64,000 nt of DNA, from the NCBI GenBank assembly GCA_028554755.1, contig JAPTOF010000003.1, positions 6,595,501 through 6,659,500 of the forward strand. Direction: 5' to 3'. Source of the DNA: Cordia subcordata (taxonomy: Eukaryota; Streptophyta; Magnoliopsida; Boraginales; Cordiaceae). The position numbers were made by a program, and so were the translations under genes. The notes under the pieces are model-generated. The model saw nothing but the letters and a program-made list of their open reading frames with translations, did no database searches and was not told where the DNA came from. Below, piece by piece: positions 1 through 10,274 of this stretch. Position 1 is the first letter of the stretch; every line of letters begins with the position of its first letter.

Positions 1-1052
1 TTTTTGGCCTACGAGTTGATTGTTGGCCTTTTTGGTAAATCTTTGGCCAATGATTGGCCTTTCGATATGGAGGGTTGCATTATCAAAAGTATATAGAAAT
101 AGAAAAGAAAATTTTATTGAATCTTCAATCATAAACATAGCTCTGTTTGCTTAATAAAAATAATATTTCTTCAAATTGACTGTGTTCCAACTATTATACA
201 AGTGATTCCCTCCAAGAGTTTTTAATTTATAAGCTCCCTGTGATTTGATATGGACCTTCCTAATTCGGTCTTAATTTCCTTGCAACTCTTGAGTGTTTTG
301 AAAGACCCTGCAAAGAACCCAATCATCCTATTCGAATTCCTTTATCTTCACTCGTTTATTATATCCTTGTACTATCTTTTTCTGGTGCTTCACGTTTCTC
401 TTTTCTACTTTTGCACGGGTTTCATCTATGGTGTCAAACTGATAGGATAACTCTTCATTGTTCCTTTATTCTTTTTTCCATTTTAAATTGCAAGCTGGGT
501 ACCGCGATTTCTTCCGGGATCATGGTCTCAGCTTGGCGATTAACTTGAGGATACCAGGGGTTGAATGGTTAAACTTGATCTTTCAATGACTGTAGAATGA
601 TTAGCTTGGGATGCTAAATTGTAGACCCTTGAATCTATAATTAGAGCTCTTTAGGAATGATGACCTAGCTTAAGATCTCTTTTTAGGAGAAGGGTGATTG
701 GAGATACTGAGGACTGTTGGGAGTAGGTTGAATAATGTATGAATGAATGAGTTTACGCTTTCACCTTCCTACTTTTATGCTTCAGAGTTAGCTCTGTGTT
801 AACCACAATTGTTTCCATTTATACCAACTGAATGGGGGATCCTTGATGATTAGCGGGAAGAATATTCCATCAATTAGCAAGGATTTTGCCGAATCATATA
901 TTTCATTAGGTGTAGATTCATAGCTTTGTTGATTTTCCTTTTGCATTTTTTAGTTGTCCACAAGCCTCTTTCCTTCATCTATTAAAGCCAAGTCTTTTGG
1001 ATTTTATTATGAGATTTATTTCGTAAATAGGCTAAAAACCCCACTACAAAGT
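1..1052 (-). mobile_element. Degenerate Tat-lineage gypsy fragment, copy A
   Basis: This stretch is a diverged direct copy of about 5560-6797. Both share the TTGGCC-rich tract, the block ending the integrase ORF (near 150-250), the 'caagctgggtac' and 'ttgaatggtt' blocks, and the 'ctaaaaaccccactaca' end. In copy B the minus strand encodes the C-terminal half of a Tat/Retand-type integrase, so copy A is a relic of the same thing. It has lost about 165 bp between 'caagctgggtac' and 'taacttgagg' that copy B keeps, which removes roughly 55 integrase residues, and it carries frameshifts. The left end lies outside the window. It is non-functional. Confidence 0.6.
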
Positions 1053-1776
1053 GTCCCCTACTCCTTATGCTGTTGAAGTGCATTTTGACATTATGAGGAG
1101 TAGATGCGCGTGGCTTTTCGAGAAAAGAGGGTCATAGTTAGCTGTTGACAGGCGCGTGCCATAGTATTTAATGGCGCTGTTATTTCCCTATTTCCTAAGG
1201 GGTCTTTACTGACATGCATTACACGAGTTTTAAGAGGGTTATTTCAAAATCAAAACTCTTATTCTCCCCTTATTTTTGACTTTCCAAAGGTGAGGTTCAA
1301 GGGTCTCCTTTATCCAGTAACTCTATTTTCTTTCTGTTTTCTTCTTGTTTACCCTATATTTTTCCCTATTCATCTATTTTTGCTTCCTCTTCTCTTTTTT
1401 TTCCTTGTTCTTTTGTTCCTCACCATTTTTCCTTCTAGGTTCAAATTTATTTGTTACTACAAGTTTTCCTAATGCCTCTTGTTAGGGCTTTGTCGGAGGT
1501 GTTGTCATCATCTTTGGACGTTTCACCTGTAGGTGCAAAGAATCCAGCATCTGTGGTGGATTCTTCCTATCTTGAGTATCCTTGTGCTCACTATATATTG
1601 CCTATGAATGGAGGGAGTAGAATAGCTGCCTCATTGGAGATGGCTAATTTGCTGTCTGGCAAGTGGTTTTGTGTGTACACACGATGTTTTAAGTAGGGCT
1701 TTCGTCCTTCTCTTTCTCGTTTAATTTGTCGAGTATTTTTTTATTTTTGCAAAATTTCTCCAGAGTAGTTGATGCC
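1053..1776 (+). pseudogene. Decayed element-derived coding exon, 5' part
   Basis: Downstream of copy A the plus strand carries a UTR-like stretch and then an open frame at 1451-1696 of 81 codons (starting MPLVRALSEV) with no domain I recognise. A pyrimidine tract and 'ccag' near 1745-1764 could be a splice acceptor. The solo LTR at 1777 interrupts it, and related coding-like sequence resumes after 3659. Since it lies between two retroelement fragments it is most likely a retroelement accessory or gag-like gene. That is inference from position, not from a recognised motif. Confidence 0.3.
1772..1776. repeat. TSD ATGCC, left copy
   Basis: ATGCC directly precedes the LTR start at 1777 and is repeated exactly at 3655-3659 right after the LTR end. 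A 5-bp duplication is the size made by LTR-retrotransposon integrases. Confidence 0.8.
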
Positions 1777-3654
1777 TGATGTGTTGTGTTTTGTGTGTGT
1801 GTTTGCATTGTTATTTGTCTATATTTTGCCGGTGTATTGAGCTTAAATAATTGCATTAGTGTAGTACTTGTGCTAGATATAGACATAAGCGTATACAACT
1901 GTATATAGTTGAGTTTAAAGGTAAATGCTACACTAATGGCTTGTTTTGGATATTATAGGTGAGATTGAGGATTGTTTGGAGATCAACGAAGATAGAGATG
2001 GTTTGGGCAAGGAGTGAAAGCATAATTGAAGATCAAAAGTAGAAGAAAATCAAGTTTGGAGGCTTCCAGACAAAGGCCAAAGCCAAAAGAGAGCAAATAG
2101 GCACTATCGGAACACTGGCTTTAGAGTACTGGTGCACTGCCTCTCTATTCCGCTAAAAATAGAAAGCAAGCTTCTACTACAGGAATAGAGGCCCCTTGGT
2201 ACCGATGCTCCAGTTAAGTGTTTCGGTAGTCACAAAAAATTGACTATATAAGCCCGTTTTTGGCCATTTTATATAACAACAAGTTATATTCTTTCACACC
2301 AATCTCTCAACCCCTAATTCCTTTCTCACCAACCTTCAACACACACACACACACACACACTTTCTCACACAGTTTTCATCTAGATTCAAGCTTGTAATTA
2401 GGGTTTAAAACTTGTAATTGCGAGATCAAGATAAGAATTTTAAGAGCAAAGCTACGCATGAAAGGGAGGTTCATCTTTCTCCTTTTGTACTTAGTTTTCT
2501 CTATGTTAGAATAGATCTTTTATGGGTGATTGATGCTTGTACTATGGGTCAATTGAGCATTACTTTGCTATGAGATTTTGATGGTTTAATATATATGTTT
2601 GCTTTTAATGCTTCAATGGCTACTTACATACATGTCTATGTCTTTGATGATATGCCTAGGTGAAAGAACATATATATTTAGAAGCTTGATTGCTATTTAA
2701 CACTTCAAAATCATTGTATGAGCATGTCTAGATGTTTATGTAGTGATTCCATGAAGTAGGTCTTGTAGCTATGCATGTCTATATGTGTTTTTACATACCT
2801 TAATATCAATTTTAGCTTCTATGACATACATGCTTGATTCTAATGCATAAATTGGTATGACTTAGATACGTCTAAGTGTTTAGGACTAGAATATGCTTTA
2901 TATTCATTTGTACCATGCTCGAGAACATGTATGATGTGCTTTATTGTCAAAACCTGCTTGCATGATGCTATGATTAGTGGTTATTCATTAATAATTAGGT
3001 CTAGTTTAGTTTCCTTTGGCTTTAAACCCAGCCAATAGGTGTTGGGCTAGCTTAATTTACCTTAGGAGGCCTAGTTCTTGGCTTTAAACCCAGCTAATGA
3101 GTTAGAACTTAGGGTAAGACCAATTATCATCGCCTAGAAATGTAATTAGCTAATTTGTGCGCTAGTTCATAAGGACCACGCTATACTTCTAGGTAACTAG
3201 CATCTAGGGATAGACCCACACTGAGTCTAGGAATTGTAGGAGAGGTTTATTAGATTCCTAGCTTAGAGCATCCTTCTTAGAGCAAACCTTCAAAGGTAAT
3301 CCCATAGCCAAGTTAATACCCAAATCACCCATAGTTAAACGGATTTCAACCATTGCCCTATTTTTTTGTGTCAATTCGCTTTTTACTTGCTTGTTCTCTC
3401 TTACCTTTATTTTCTTTAGTTTGTTTAGAATAGTTTAATTTATTTTGAATTCCCTTCACATCTAAAACAACCAAAAAAAATTCTTAGCTTAGCTTGTTTT
3501 CTTTCTAGATTTCTAAGACACATACTTAGCTTTCATTCCCCATTTCCTGCCTCCCTGAGGGATCGACCCTGCTTTTGCACATTTGACTACATGACCTGTG
3601 CACTTGTAGGCTTTTAATTAAGGCTTAGTGCTTAATTAGTGAAAAGAAGCATCA
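1777..3654 (+). mobile_element. Solo LTR, Ty3/gypsy-type, 1,878 bp
   Basis: The unit begins TGATGTG and ends GCATCA, so its ends are an imperfect inverted repeat with TG...CA termini, and it is bounded by perfect ATGCC duplications. No internal region, primer-binding site or polypurine tract lies next to it, so it is a solo LTR left by recombination between two LTRs. The 3' part holds the 'gatcgaccctgc...gacctgtgcacttgtagg' block that I associate with LTRs of certain plant gypsy elements. It contains a (CA)n run at 2339-2360. A relative in reverse orientation lies at 24610-26582, sharing the 'atgctacactaatg' and 'gtgagattgagg' blocks near its start. Confidence 0.8.
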
Positions 3655-3659
3655 ATGCC
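3655..3659. repeat. TSD ATGCC, right copy
   Basis: Exact partner of ATGCC at 1772-1776. Confidence 0.8.
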
Positions 3660-5163
3660 CAATATTTAGAGGTTGTTGTCTTTTGAAGTGCTTAAGGAGA
3701 AGTATGATATTGATCTTACTCTTGATGATTTGCTGCTTTCTTATCAGTTAAAATGTTGCTTTCATATTGAGCCTAGTTGTTTCTCTTTAATACTTTACTA
3801 GGGGTATCTACCAATCTCTGTTGCTAAGCATAGTTGGACTAATCTGCTCGACGCAGAAAACCTTTCTATCACTCATCTTTGGCGTTCTGTTGTTGCTTCC
3901 TATTTGAAACTTGAGTTTCTTTCCGTTATTTTGTTTTGGCTTTCCTTTTAAGCATGTTGTGACTTATTGTAGTTGCGTAGGTTTGAAGATAGATGACCCA
4001 GCTATGTCTTGTTCTTTAGAAGATGTGATCTCTCGCCATCTTTCTACTATGAGGAAAGAGGATCATCACAATCGTGCCCGAAAGGGAGGAAAGGTGAAGC
4101 AGGTCGCAAAACGAAAATATAGTGGCACGATGGGTCCTGCCATCTCGTCTAATGACGTTTCATTTGAAACCCATCCTACCAACCATCTTGACGCAATGGT
4201 GGAATCTACTTTGGTGGTCATTCTTATTTCACCTGGCCTGAAACCTATCCTCTTTATTTAAGAGACCTTGCCTTTTTACTCAGAAGTCTGCCCTTTCACC
4301 CTATGGCTCCTTGCTAATTCTAGTGTCTTCTCTAGTCCTAACCTCATAATCAAGCAGTGGTACAAGAGCACCTTCCCTATTAATCAAGAGAAGTTTTTTT
4401 CACTTAGGGATTCAATATTTGACGTTGGATCATTCTTCTATTTTTGTAAGCTTACCTTTCTCTTCTTGGTTATTGTAGTTTAATTGAGTTGCATTTATTT
4501 CCTATTCCCTGCATGAATATGCATTATGAGTTGAGGCTAAGTGCAGATTCGTGCTTCCTAGGGATGAATTATCATCCTTGAAAATTAAGGATAAGGAGAC
4601 CGCCCTTGTATTTACCATGACTAAGCTCCGTTTACGGAGGTTGAAGCCAAATTGCAAGGCAAAGAGATTACTCGTACTACTATTAAAACAAAGAGTATAG
4701 AGCTTGCGGAACAGAAGTCAAAGGTAGAAGCAGAGTTATCCTAGCTAAAGACTAAATTAAAACAAAAGAATCAACGTATCAAGGAGATCGAGTGTTCCTT
4801 TAATCGTGCAAGAAGAAGAGTTAATTGCCATTAGGCTCGTTGCACTGGCATCCATAATCATACAGTCCTTTCCATCATTGTCTTCCTATATTGCCAGCAT
4901 GGAGGGTTCCCCTAATCGTTCAGGAGGAAGAGTTGCTCACCTTCAGGCTCAGTGCACTAGCATCCATAATCATACAGTCTTGCTCACCACTGTCTTCCTA
5001 TATTGCTAGCATGATAAGAGCAAAGATAAGAATTGGGATAAAGAGAAGATTTATAAAGCCTTTGAGAACTTGAAGGACGAATTACACAAGCAAGCTGAAG
5101 GTAAAGATGTAAAAAGTTTTTCTTCTCCAAGAGAGGTTGAAGAGGATTCTCTAATGGCAGATT
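3660..5163 (+). pseudogene. Decayed element-derived coding region, 3' part
   Basis: This continues the coding-like sequence cut by the solo LTR. Frames near 3690-3960 read an acidic, leucine-rich segment with an internal TAG at about 3800. An open stretch at 3911-4261 (116 codons) carries a basic RARKGGKVKQVAKRK cluster. A lysine/glutamate-rich, coiled-coil-like tail runs to a stop near 5163 and ends in ...REVEEDSLMAD. Frameshifts and stops break it throughout, and a 112-bp tandem duplication lies at 4794-5017. The basic middle followed by a coiled coil suggests a gag-like or accessory protein of a retroelement, but no family motif was recognised. Confidence 0.35.
4794..5017. repeat. 112-bp tandem duplication, two copies
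   Basis: Two diverged copies, starting 'gttcctttaatcgtgcaaga' at 4794 and 'gttcccctaatcgttcagga' at 4906, both contain 'gcatccataatcatacagtc' and end near 'attgc(c/t)agcatg'. They lie in the tail of the decayed coding region. Confidence 0.75.
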
Positions 5164-5419
5164 GATTCTATTTTATTGTTAACTTTAATGAGTTTTGTAT
5201 TAGACACTTCTTCCCTTCCCCCTTTTTTTGTGTGCGTTGGCGTTTTGTTTATTTGCACTTTTTATTTTGTTGAATGGATGTTGAATGCCCTTTATCAGTT
5301 ACAGTTGTTTTGTGTATATTTCATGGTGGTTGTTGTTGTTGGGTTGACTTTCTGTTTAGGGCCTATGATTAGTTTTTTGCTAACCTTCTTGTTTAGTGTT
5401 TTAGTCAATTTTTTGGTGT

Positions 5420-5660
5420 CTTTTGGCCTATTTTGAACCAATTCTTGGGCCTTTCACCTTACTTTTGATCGATGGTTGGTGTTTTTGACCTATTATTGGT
5501 CTTTTTGGCCTATGGGTCGATTGTTGGCCTTTTTGGCTAATCTATGGCCAATAGTTGGCCTTTCGGACTGATTATTGGTCTTTCTGGCCACTTTTTGGCC
5601 TATGAGCTGATAGTTGACCTTTCTGTTAATCTATGGCTGATACTTGGCCTTTTGATAAGT
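5420..5660. repeat. TTGGCC-rich minisatellite
   Basis: An irregular tandem array built on 'ttggcctttttggc' and 'tgattgttggcc' units. The same array type occurs at 1-65 at the start of copy A. On the minus strand it lies just past the integrase end, where Tat-lineage elements often carry tandem repeats in their 3' untranslated region. Confidence 0.65.
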
Positions 5661-5744
5661 AGGATTGCGTCATAAGAAGCATATAGAAAGAGAAAAGAAA
5701 ATTTTATTGAATCTTTAATCATAAATATAGCTTTGTTTGCTTAG

Positions 5745-6323
5745 TAGAAATAATATTTCTTCAAATTGGTTGTGTTCCAACTCTCTCCAAGAGTTCTTAA
5801 TTTATAGGCTCCTGTTCCTGTGCTCCGTGCTATTTGATATGGGCCTTCTCAATTTTGTCTTAATTTCTCTGCGTGCAGTTCCTGAGCTTTCTAAAAGACC
5901 CTGCGAAGAACCCAGTCACCTTGTCGGAATTCCTTAGTCTTCTCGTTTGTTGTATCCTTGTGCCATCTTTCTTTGGTACTCCATGATTTTTTTTTTTGCT
6001 TCTGCACATTTTTCATCTATGGCATCAAACCGATGGGATAACTTTTCATTGTTCCTTTCTTCTTTTGCCATTTCGAATCCCAAGCTGGGTACTGCAATTT
6101 CTGGCAGGATCATGGCTTTTGAACTGTAAGCCAAATAGAATGCTATTTCGCCCGTTGCGGTTCTAGGCATTGTGTGATAGGACCACAACACTCTTGGAAG
6201 CTCATCTATTTTTCGGCCTTTAGCAGTCTCTAGTCTTCTCTTCAGCATATTTATTATGATTATCTTATTCGAGGCTTCCGCTTGGCCATTAGCTTGAGGA
6301 TACCGGGGGGTTGAATGGTTCAA
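5745..6323 (-). pseudogene. Tat-lineage gypsy integrase C-terminal fragment, copy B
   Basis: The minus strand from 6323 reads the end of the integrase catalytic core, with the PQANGQAEASNK motif containing the third acidic residue. It then reads the ELPRVLWSYHTMPRTATGE segment typical of the Tat/Retand group, where dual-RNase-H gypsy elements have near-identical text. A stop at 5934 closes the first frame. After frameshifts the rest is still readable to about 5745: a GD(W)VLRRVF-like strand, EGPYQIA, GAYKL and a final NLKKYY. No catalytic Asp residues upstream of this segment are present. It is a dead 3' piece of pol on the minus strand, followed by the TTGGCC minisatellite. Confidence 0.75.
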
Positions 6324-6830
6324 CTTGATCTTCCAATGACTGTAGAATGGTCAGCTCGGAGTGCCAAATTGTAGACCCTTGAATCTACAATTAGAGCTCT
6401 TTAGGAAGGATGACCTAGCCTAAGATCTCTTTTTAGGAGAAAGGTTACTAGAGATACCAAGGACTGTTTAGCAGAGGTTGGATAGTGTATCAATGAAAGA
6501 GTTTGCGCTTTCACATTCCTGCTTTTATGCTTCAAACTTAGCTCTATGTTAGCCGCAATCGTTTCCATCTATATCAGCTGAATAGGAGATCCTTGCTGAT
6601 TAGCGAGAAGATTTTTCTATCAATCAACAAGGATTTAGCTGAATCATATATTTCATTAGGCGCTGATTCATAGCTTTGTTGACTTTCCTTATACATCTTT
6701 TATGCGTCAGCTTCCCTCTTTCATCTATTGCAGCTCGAGTCTTTTGGATCTTATCATGGGCTTTATTTTGTACGTGAACTAAAAACCCCACTACAGTTTC
6801 AACAATCAAATCTTTAACTTTTGCAGCCAA
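6324..6830 (-). pseudogene. Unidentified element-derived segment beside the integrase fragment
   Basis: This block is shared with copy A, so it belonged to the repeated element. The minus strand keeps a 68-codon frame at 6624-6830 rich in Lys, Arg, Ala and Glu (VETVVGFLVHVQNKAHDKI). It is not the integrase N-terminus expected at this position, so the integrase piece here is joined to unrelated or rearranged element sequence. No domain was recognised. Confidence 0.3.
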
Positions 6831-7890
6831 TCTTGCACTTGCTCTTATTTTTAATCAAATAGATCTTATTCTTTTGCCCATAGGTGTGGAGTAATGGTAC
6901 TCAATGGTGATTAGTAATGGCCAATATAGATAGAAGAGAAAGCATCCAAAAGCTAGCGAGAAAAGCTCTTATTCTTTCATTCATTTTGTCTAAAATAATA
7001 CTAACCAAAAGTTTAATTTCCTTTTGGAGTTTTTGAATTTCCTTTTACTCCAATCCCCCACTCCAGAACTATAGTTTCTAATCTTCTTTTTTCTTCACCT
7101 AAAACCCAATGAGGAGAACCCAAAATTAACATTAATCCTTTACCCATCAACAACAACATTATTGTATTTAGAATTATCTAAACAAAAAGTTTCAAATTTA
7201 AAATGATGAACATGTTAATAAATTATTTTCAGTAAAAAGAAGAAGAAGGGAGTGATTAGATCAAATAGGAAGAGGAGATTCAATTCATGCATTCAGAAGA
7301 ATAATCTCTAGTCTACATTGCATACAACTCTGTTCAATCTTTCCTAAACAATGTGTGGTTTTGACTTTCGGTTCAAGCAAGTAAATTAAACTCCTTTTAC
7401 TTCCAAATTCATCAGATCATTAACATCCAAGAAGTTTCTGAACTTTTGCATGTATAATTATATTAAGTCTCCATCCTAATGTCTATGAGAATAACACAAT
7501 GTCACTAAAATCCTCAATCAATAACCAAGCTTCATCTTATGCTGGCCTGAGTTGAGAGATCCTTTGCCATAAATTCTTCAATCCACAAATTTAGGTCATC
7601 CATACATAAATGTTGCATCTGAAAGAATGACCCATCCACTGACACTATACTTGAATGAACTCCTATCTTCAACCAAAGGATTCAGGTGCACAAAGTTAAT
7701 TAATACCCTATCACTACTTCTTTCCCCATTTTCTTTACCTTTTTCTCCTCAACTTTACTTATTGATATTGGTCAACTTTCCTTTTTCAAGAACTCTGAAC
7801 CAATGAACTTAAGTCATCAGTTGGCCCTGAAACCTTTGTCTGCATATAGAGCCAGTTGCTCGGGATATTTTACCTAGTTTGGGGTATATA
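6831..7890. other. Intergenic, no gene seen
   Basis: AT-rich sequence with no open frame of note, no splice-consistent coding exons and no strong repeat in either orientation. Confidence 0.5.
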
Positions 7891-7899
7891 CAGATAAGA

Positions 7900-8735
7900 G
7901 AGAGTATTCAGTCAAACCGATTAAACCAAATAAACCGAAATATTAAAAAATCGAATTGACCAAAGCCAAAATAGTTTGGTTTGGTTCAGCCTATTCATGT
8001 TAAAACTGAAATTAGCCACAAAATTTTAAAAATAACATAAAAAGGAAAATAAAGGAAAATTGTATGATTTAGAAAATCAAATTATGATTTGTCCAAAAAA
8101 AAAAAATCAATCCACACACAAAAACACAAGAAGTCCTAAATTAGCCACTCCATAAAAAAACATATTTAACATAATACATAATGAAATAATCATTTTTGTA
8201 AACTAAACATATAAATCTTAAAAGATGATTTGTTATTATATGGGAGAGAAAGACAGAAAAAATGGATTAGATATATTTTTATATGTCATATAGAATAAAA
8301 TATTATATATATGTGTGTATATATATTACTATTTAATTATTTCTATATATTTGGTCTTATTGTTGGAAACTGAATTGAACCAAATAAACTAGGAATTTTT
8401 AGAAATATAATTGAACCAAACCAAATAAACCAAATACCGAACCAAATAGACCAAAATGAATTTAGTTCAGTTTGATTTTCAATTCAATTTGACCTTTGCT
8501 CACTGATTTTCAATTCAATTTGACTTTTGCTCACCCCGTTGAGAGGAGTGGGTTATTGGCATATATATTACTATTCAATTATTTCAGTCTATTTGATCTC
8601 ATTATCAAAAACCGAATCAAACTGAATAAACCAGGTTTTTTAAAAATATAATTGGATCAAACCAAATAGGCCAAATACCGAACCAGATAGGCCAAACTTA
8701 ATTTAGTTCAGTTTGACTTTTGCTCACCCCTATAT
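7900..8735. repeat. Degenerate 'accaaataaacc' repeat with a direct duplication
   Basis: Three modules contain runs of 'aaccgaaccaaataaacc' and the complementary 'ttggtttggttc'. The module at about 8320-8500 is repeated in direct orientation at about 8562-8729. Each shows the same order: 'ttactatt(t/c)aattattt', 'aaaccaaatag/aaccaaatacc', 'tttagttcagtttga' and 'tttgctcac'. The last module ends 'tttgctcacccctat', which resembles a hAT-type MITE terminus (AGGGGTGAGCAAA on the other strand). Confidence 0.55.
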
Positions 8736-8894
8736 ATTGGGACAATTTTGGGTTATTGCCTTTTGAGTTAATAGTCATGGGTAGCAGATGAAAAAGGTTG
8801 CATGTTGGGCTAACTGTGTTAGATGATAGGTAGGGTGTGCAAATTATAAGGTGCACATTCATTAAGGTGCACTCTCATTTATATGGTCATTCAA

Positions 8895-9255
8895 GCGTGT
8901 TTGTTCAGTATTCATAAGCTATTTGTTTAGTAAAATTCACAAAAATATCTATACGTGAAAATAGTTACAGAGGTTTGTTCAGTATTTATAAGCTGTTTGT
9001 CCAGTAAAATCCACAGAAACATCTATACATGAAAATAATCATAGATGTTTGTTCAGAATAAAAAGACTTTATTCAGTATTCATAAGCTATTTGTTCAGTA
9101 AAATTCACAAATCATCATGATATTAGTTGACAAGTGTAAAATTAACAAACATTTTTACATGAAAACAAAAATAGTTGTTTGTTCAAAATAAAAAGATTAT
9201 TTGTTCAGCATTCATAAGTTGTTTATTCAATAAAATTCACAAATCATTTTTGTTT
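8895..9255. repeat. Minisatellite with TTCAGTATTCATAAGCT core
   Basis: About four irregular copies of a unit containing 'tgttcagtattcataagct', 'tttgttcagtaaaattcaca' and 'catgaaaata'. It is flanked by 'gtgtgcaaattataaggtgc' on the left and 'ggtgtacgttgtactgg' on the right, possibly the ends of a mobile unit. Confidence 0.6.
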
Positions 9256-9844
9256 AATATATTTACAACCGTAGGTGTACGTTGTACTGGATACCTATAG
9301 GTGCATAATATAAGTTTCTGGTGGGGTCTTGCAATGTTTTGAATATTTTGTATCTTCAAAATGTTTAGGTTGTCTCCGCCAACTCTTATATTTTTCCCTT
9401 AAATTTAAGTGGTTTGAGTTATTTTCTTATAATTTGGGATTTTTTATTTTCAGTTCTACTTCAACAGCTCTTTTATTTTATTTTATTTTTATCAAACTCT
9501 TAGTTTAAGGAATCCCTATTTTAGTTTCACTCTAATAATTTTCTTATTTTACAATATTGCAGTATTAAAGCTATGGGAGATGGGAGATGGAATTTGGTTG
9601 TTAGCTTTAGGGGATGAAAAACCCCCTATATATGTGTGTTTTATCTTAAGGTTAGGAAAAAAACCTAAAATTTTGAAAATAGAATAGTGAAGCTGTTGGC
9701 GCACTTTACTACTAACTCCTCCAGATATGGAAATTTTTATGTTTTAGGAGATCTATTAGAGCCAACCTTACCTGCTTAATAACTCCATGCATTACAACTT
9801 TAATTTACATTAAAAAATTTATGGGAATTCATTGAATAACCCAA
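9256..9844. other. Intergenic, no gene seen
   Basis: AT-rich, no coding signal and no clear repeat. Confidence 0.45.
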
Positions 9845-10274
9845 TCACTAGATACCAAAGTTTATAAGCTAATCAAACTAGCTTATAAATCAAAAAGGAT
9901 ATTTGACATATTTGAATAGACAGCTTATAAGCACTTTTTGATAGCTTATAAGTTAAGAAAAAAAGCTCCAATATAGCAGCTTATTTTTGGACAGAAGCTC
10001 CAATATAATAGCTTATTTTTAGACAGCTTATAAGTTTTTTTGGTCAAACTAATAAAAAGACAATATTATATTAATTAATGACATATTTTTTTTTGTTATT
10101 TTAATTACTATTACCACTTATAAATACTTATTTATCAATTATGTCAGCAGTTTATAAATATATATTATTCAAACATATCTTTATTTATTTAATGCTTCTT
10201 TATAAGTAACTTTTTATTTATAAGTACCGGTCACTTATAAGTATTTAAAAATAAGCTTAGCCAAACGGACTCAA
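9845..10274. mobile_element. Tourist/PIF-like MITE, copy 1
   Basis: The right end reads 'aaaataagcttagccaaacggactc'. Its complement matches both termini of the MITE at 24395-26803 (family end G(A/G)(T/G)CCTATTTGG(C/T)TAAG(T/C)TTAT). The interior shares 'gcttataag', 'tttttggtcaaactaat', 'atattaattaa' and 'acttataagtaactttttat' with that copy. The left end near 9845 is degenerate ('taccaaagtttataagc'), and no target duplication is clear. Confidence 0.6.
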
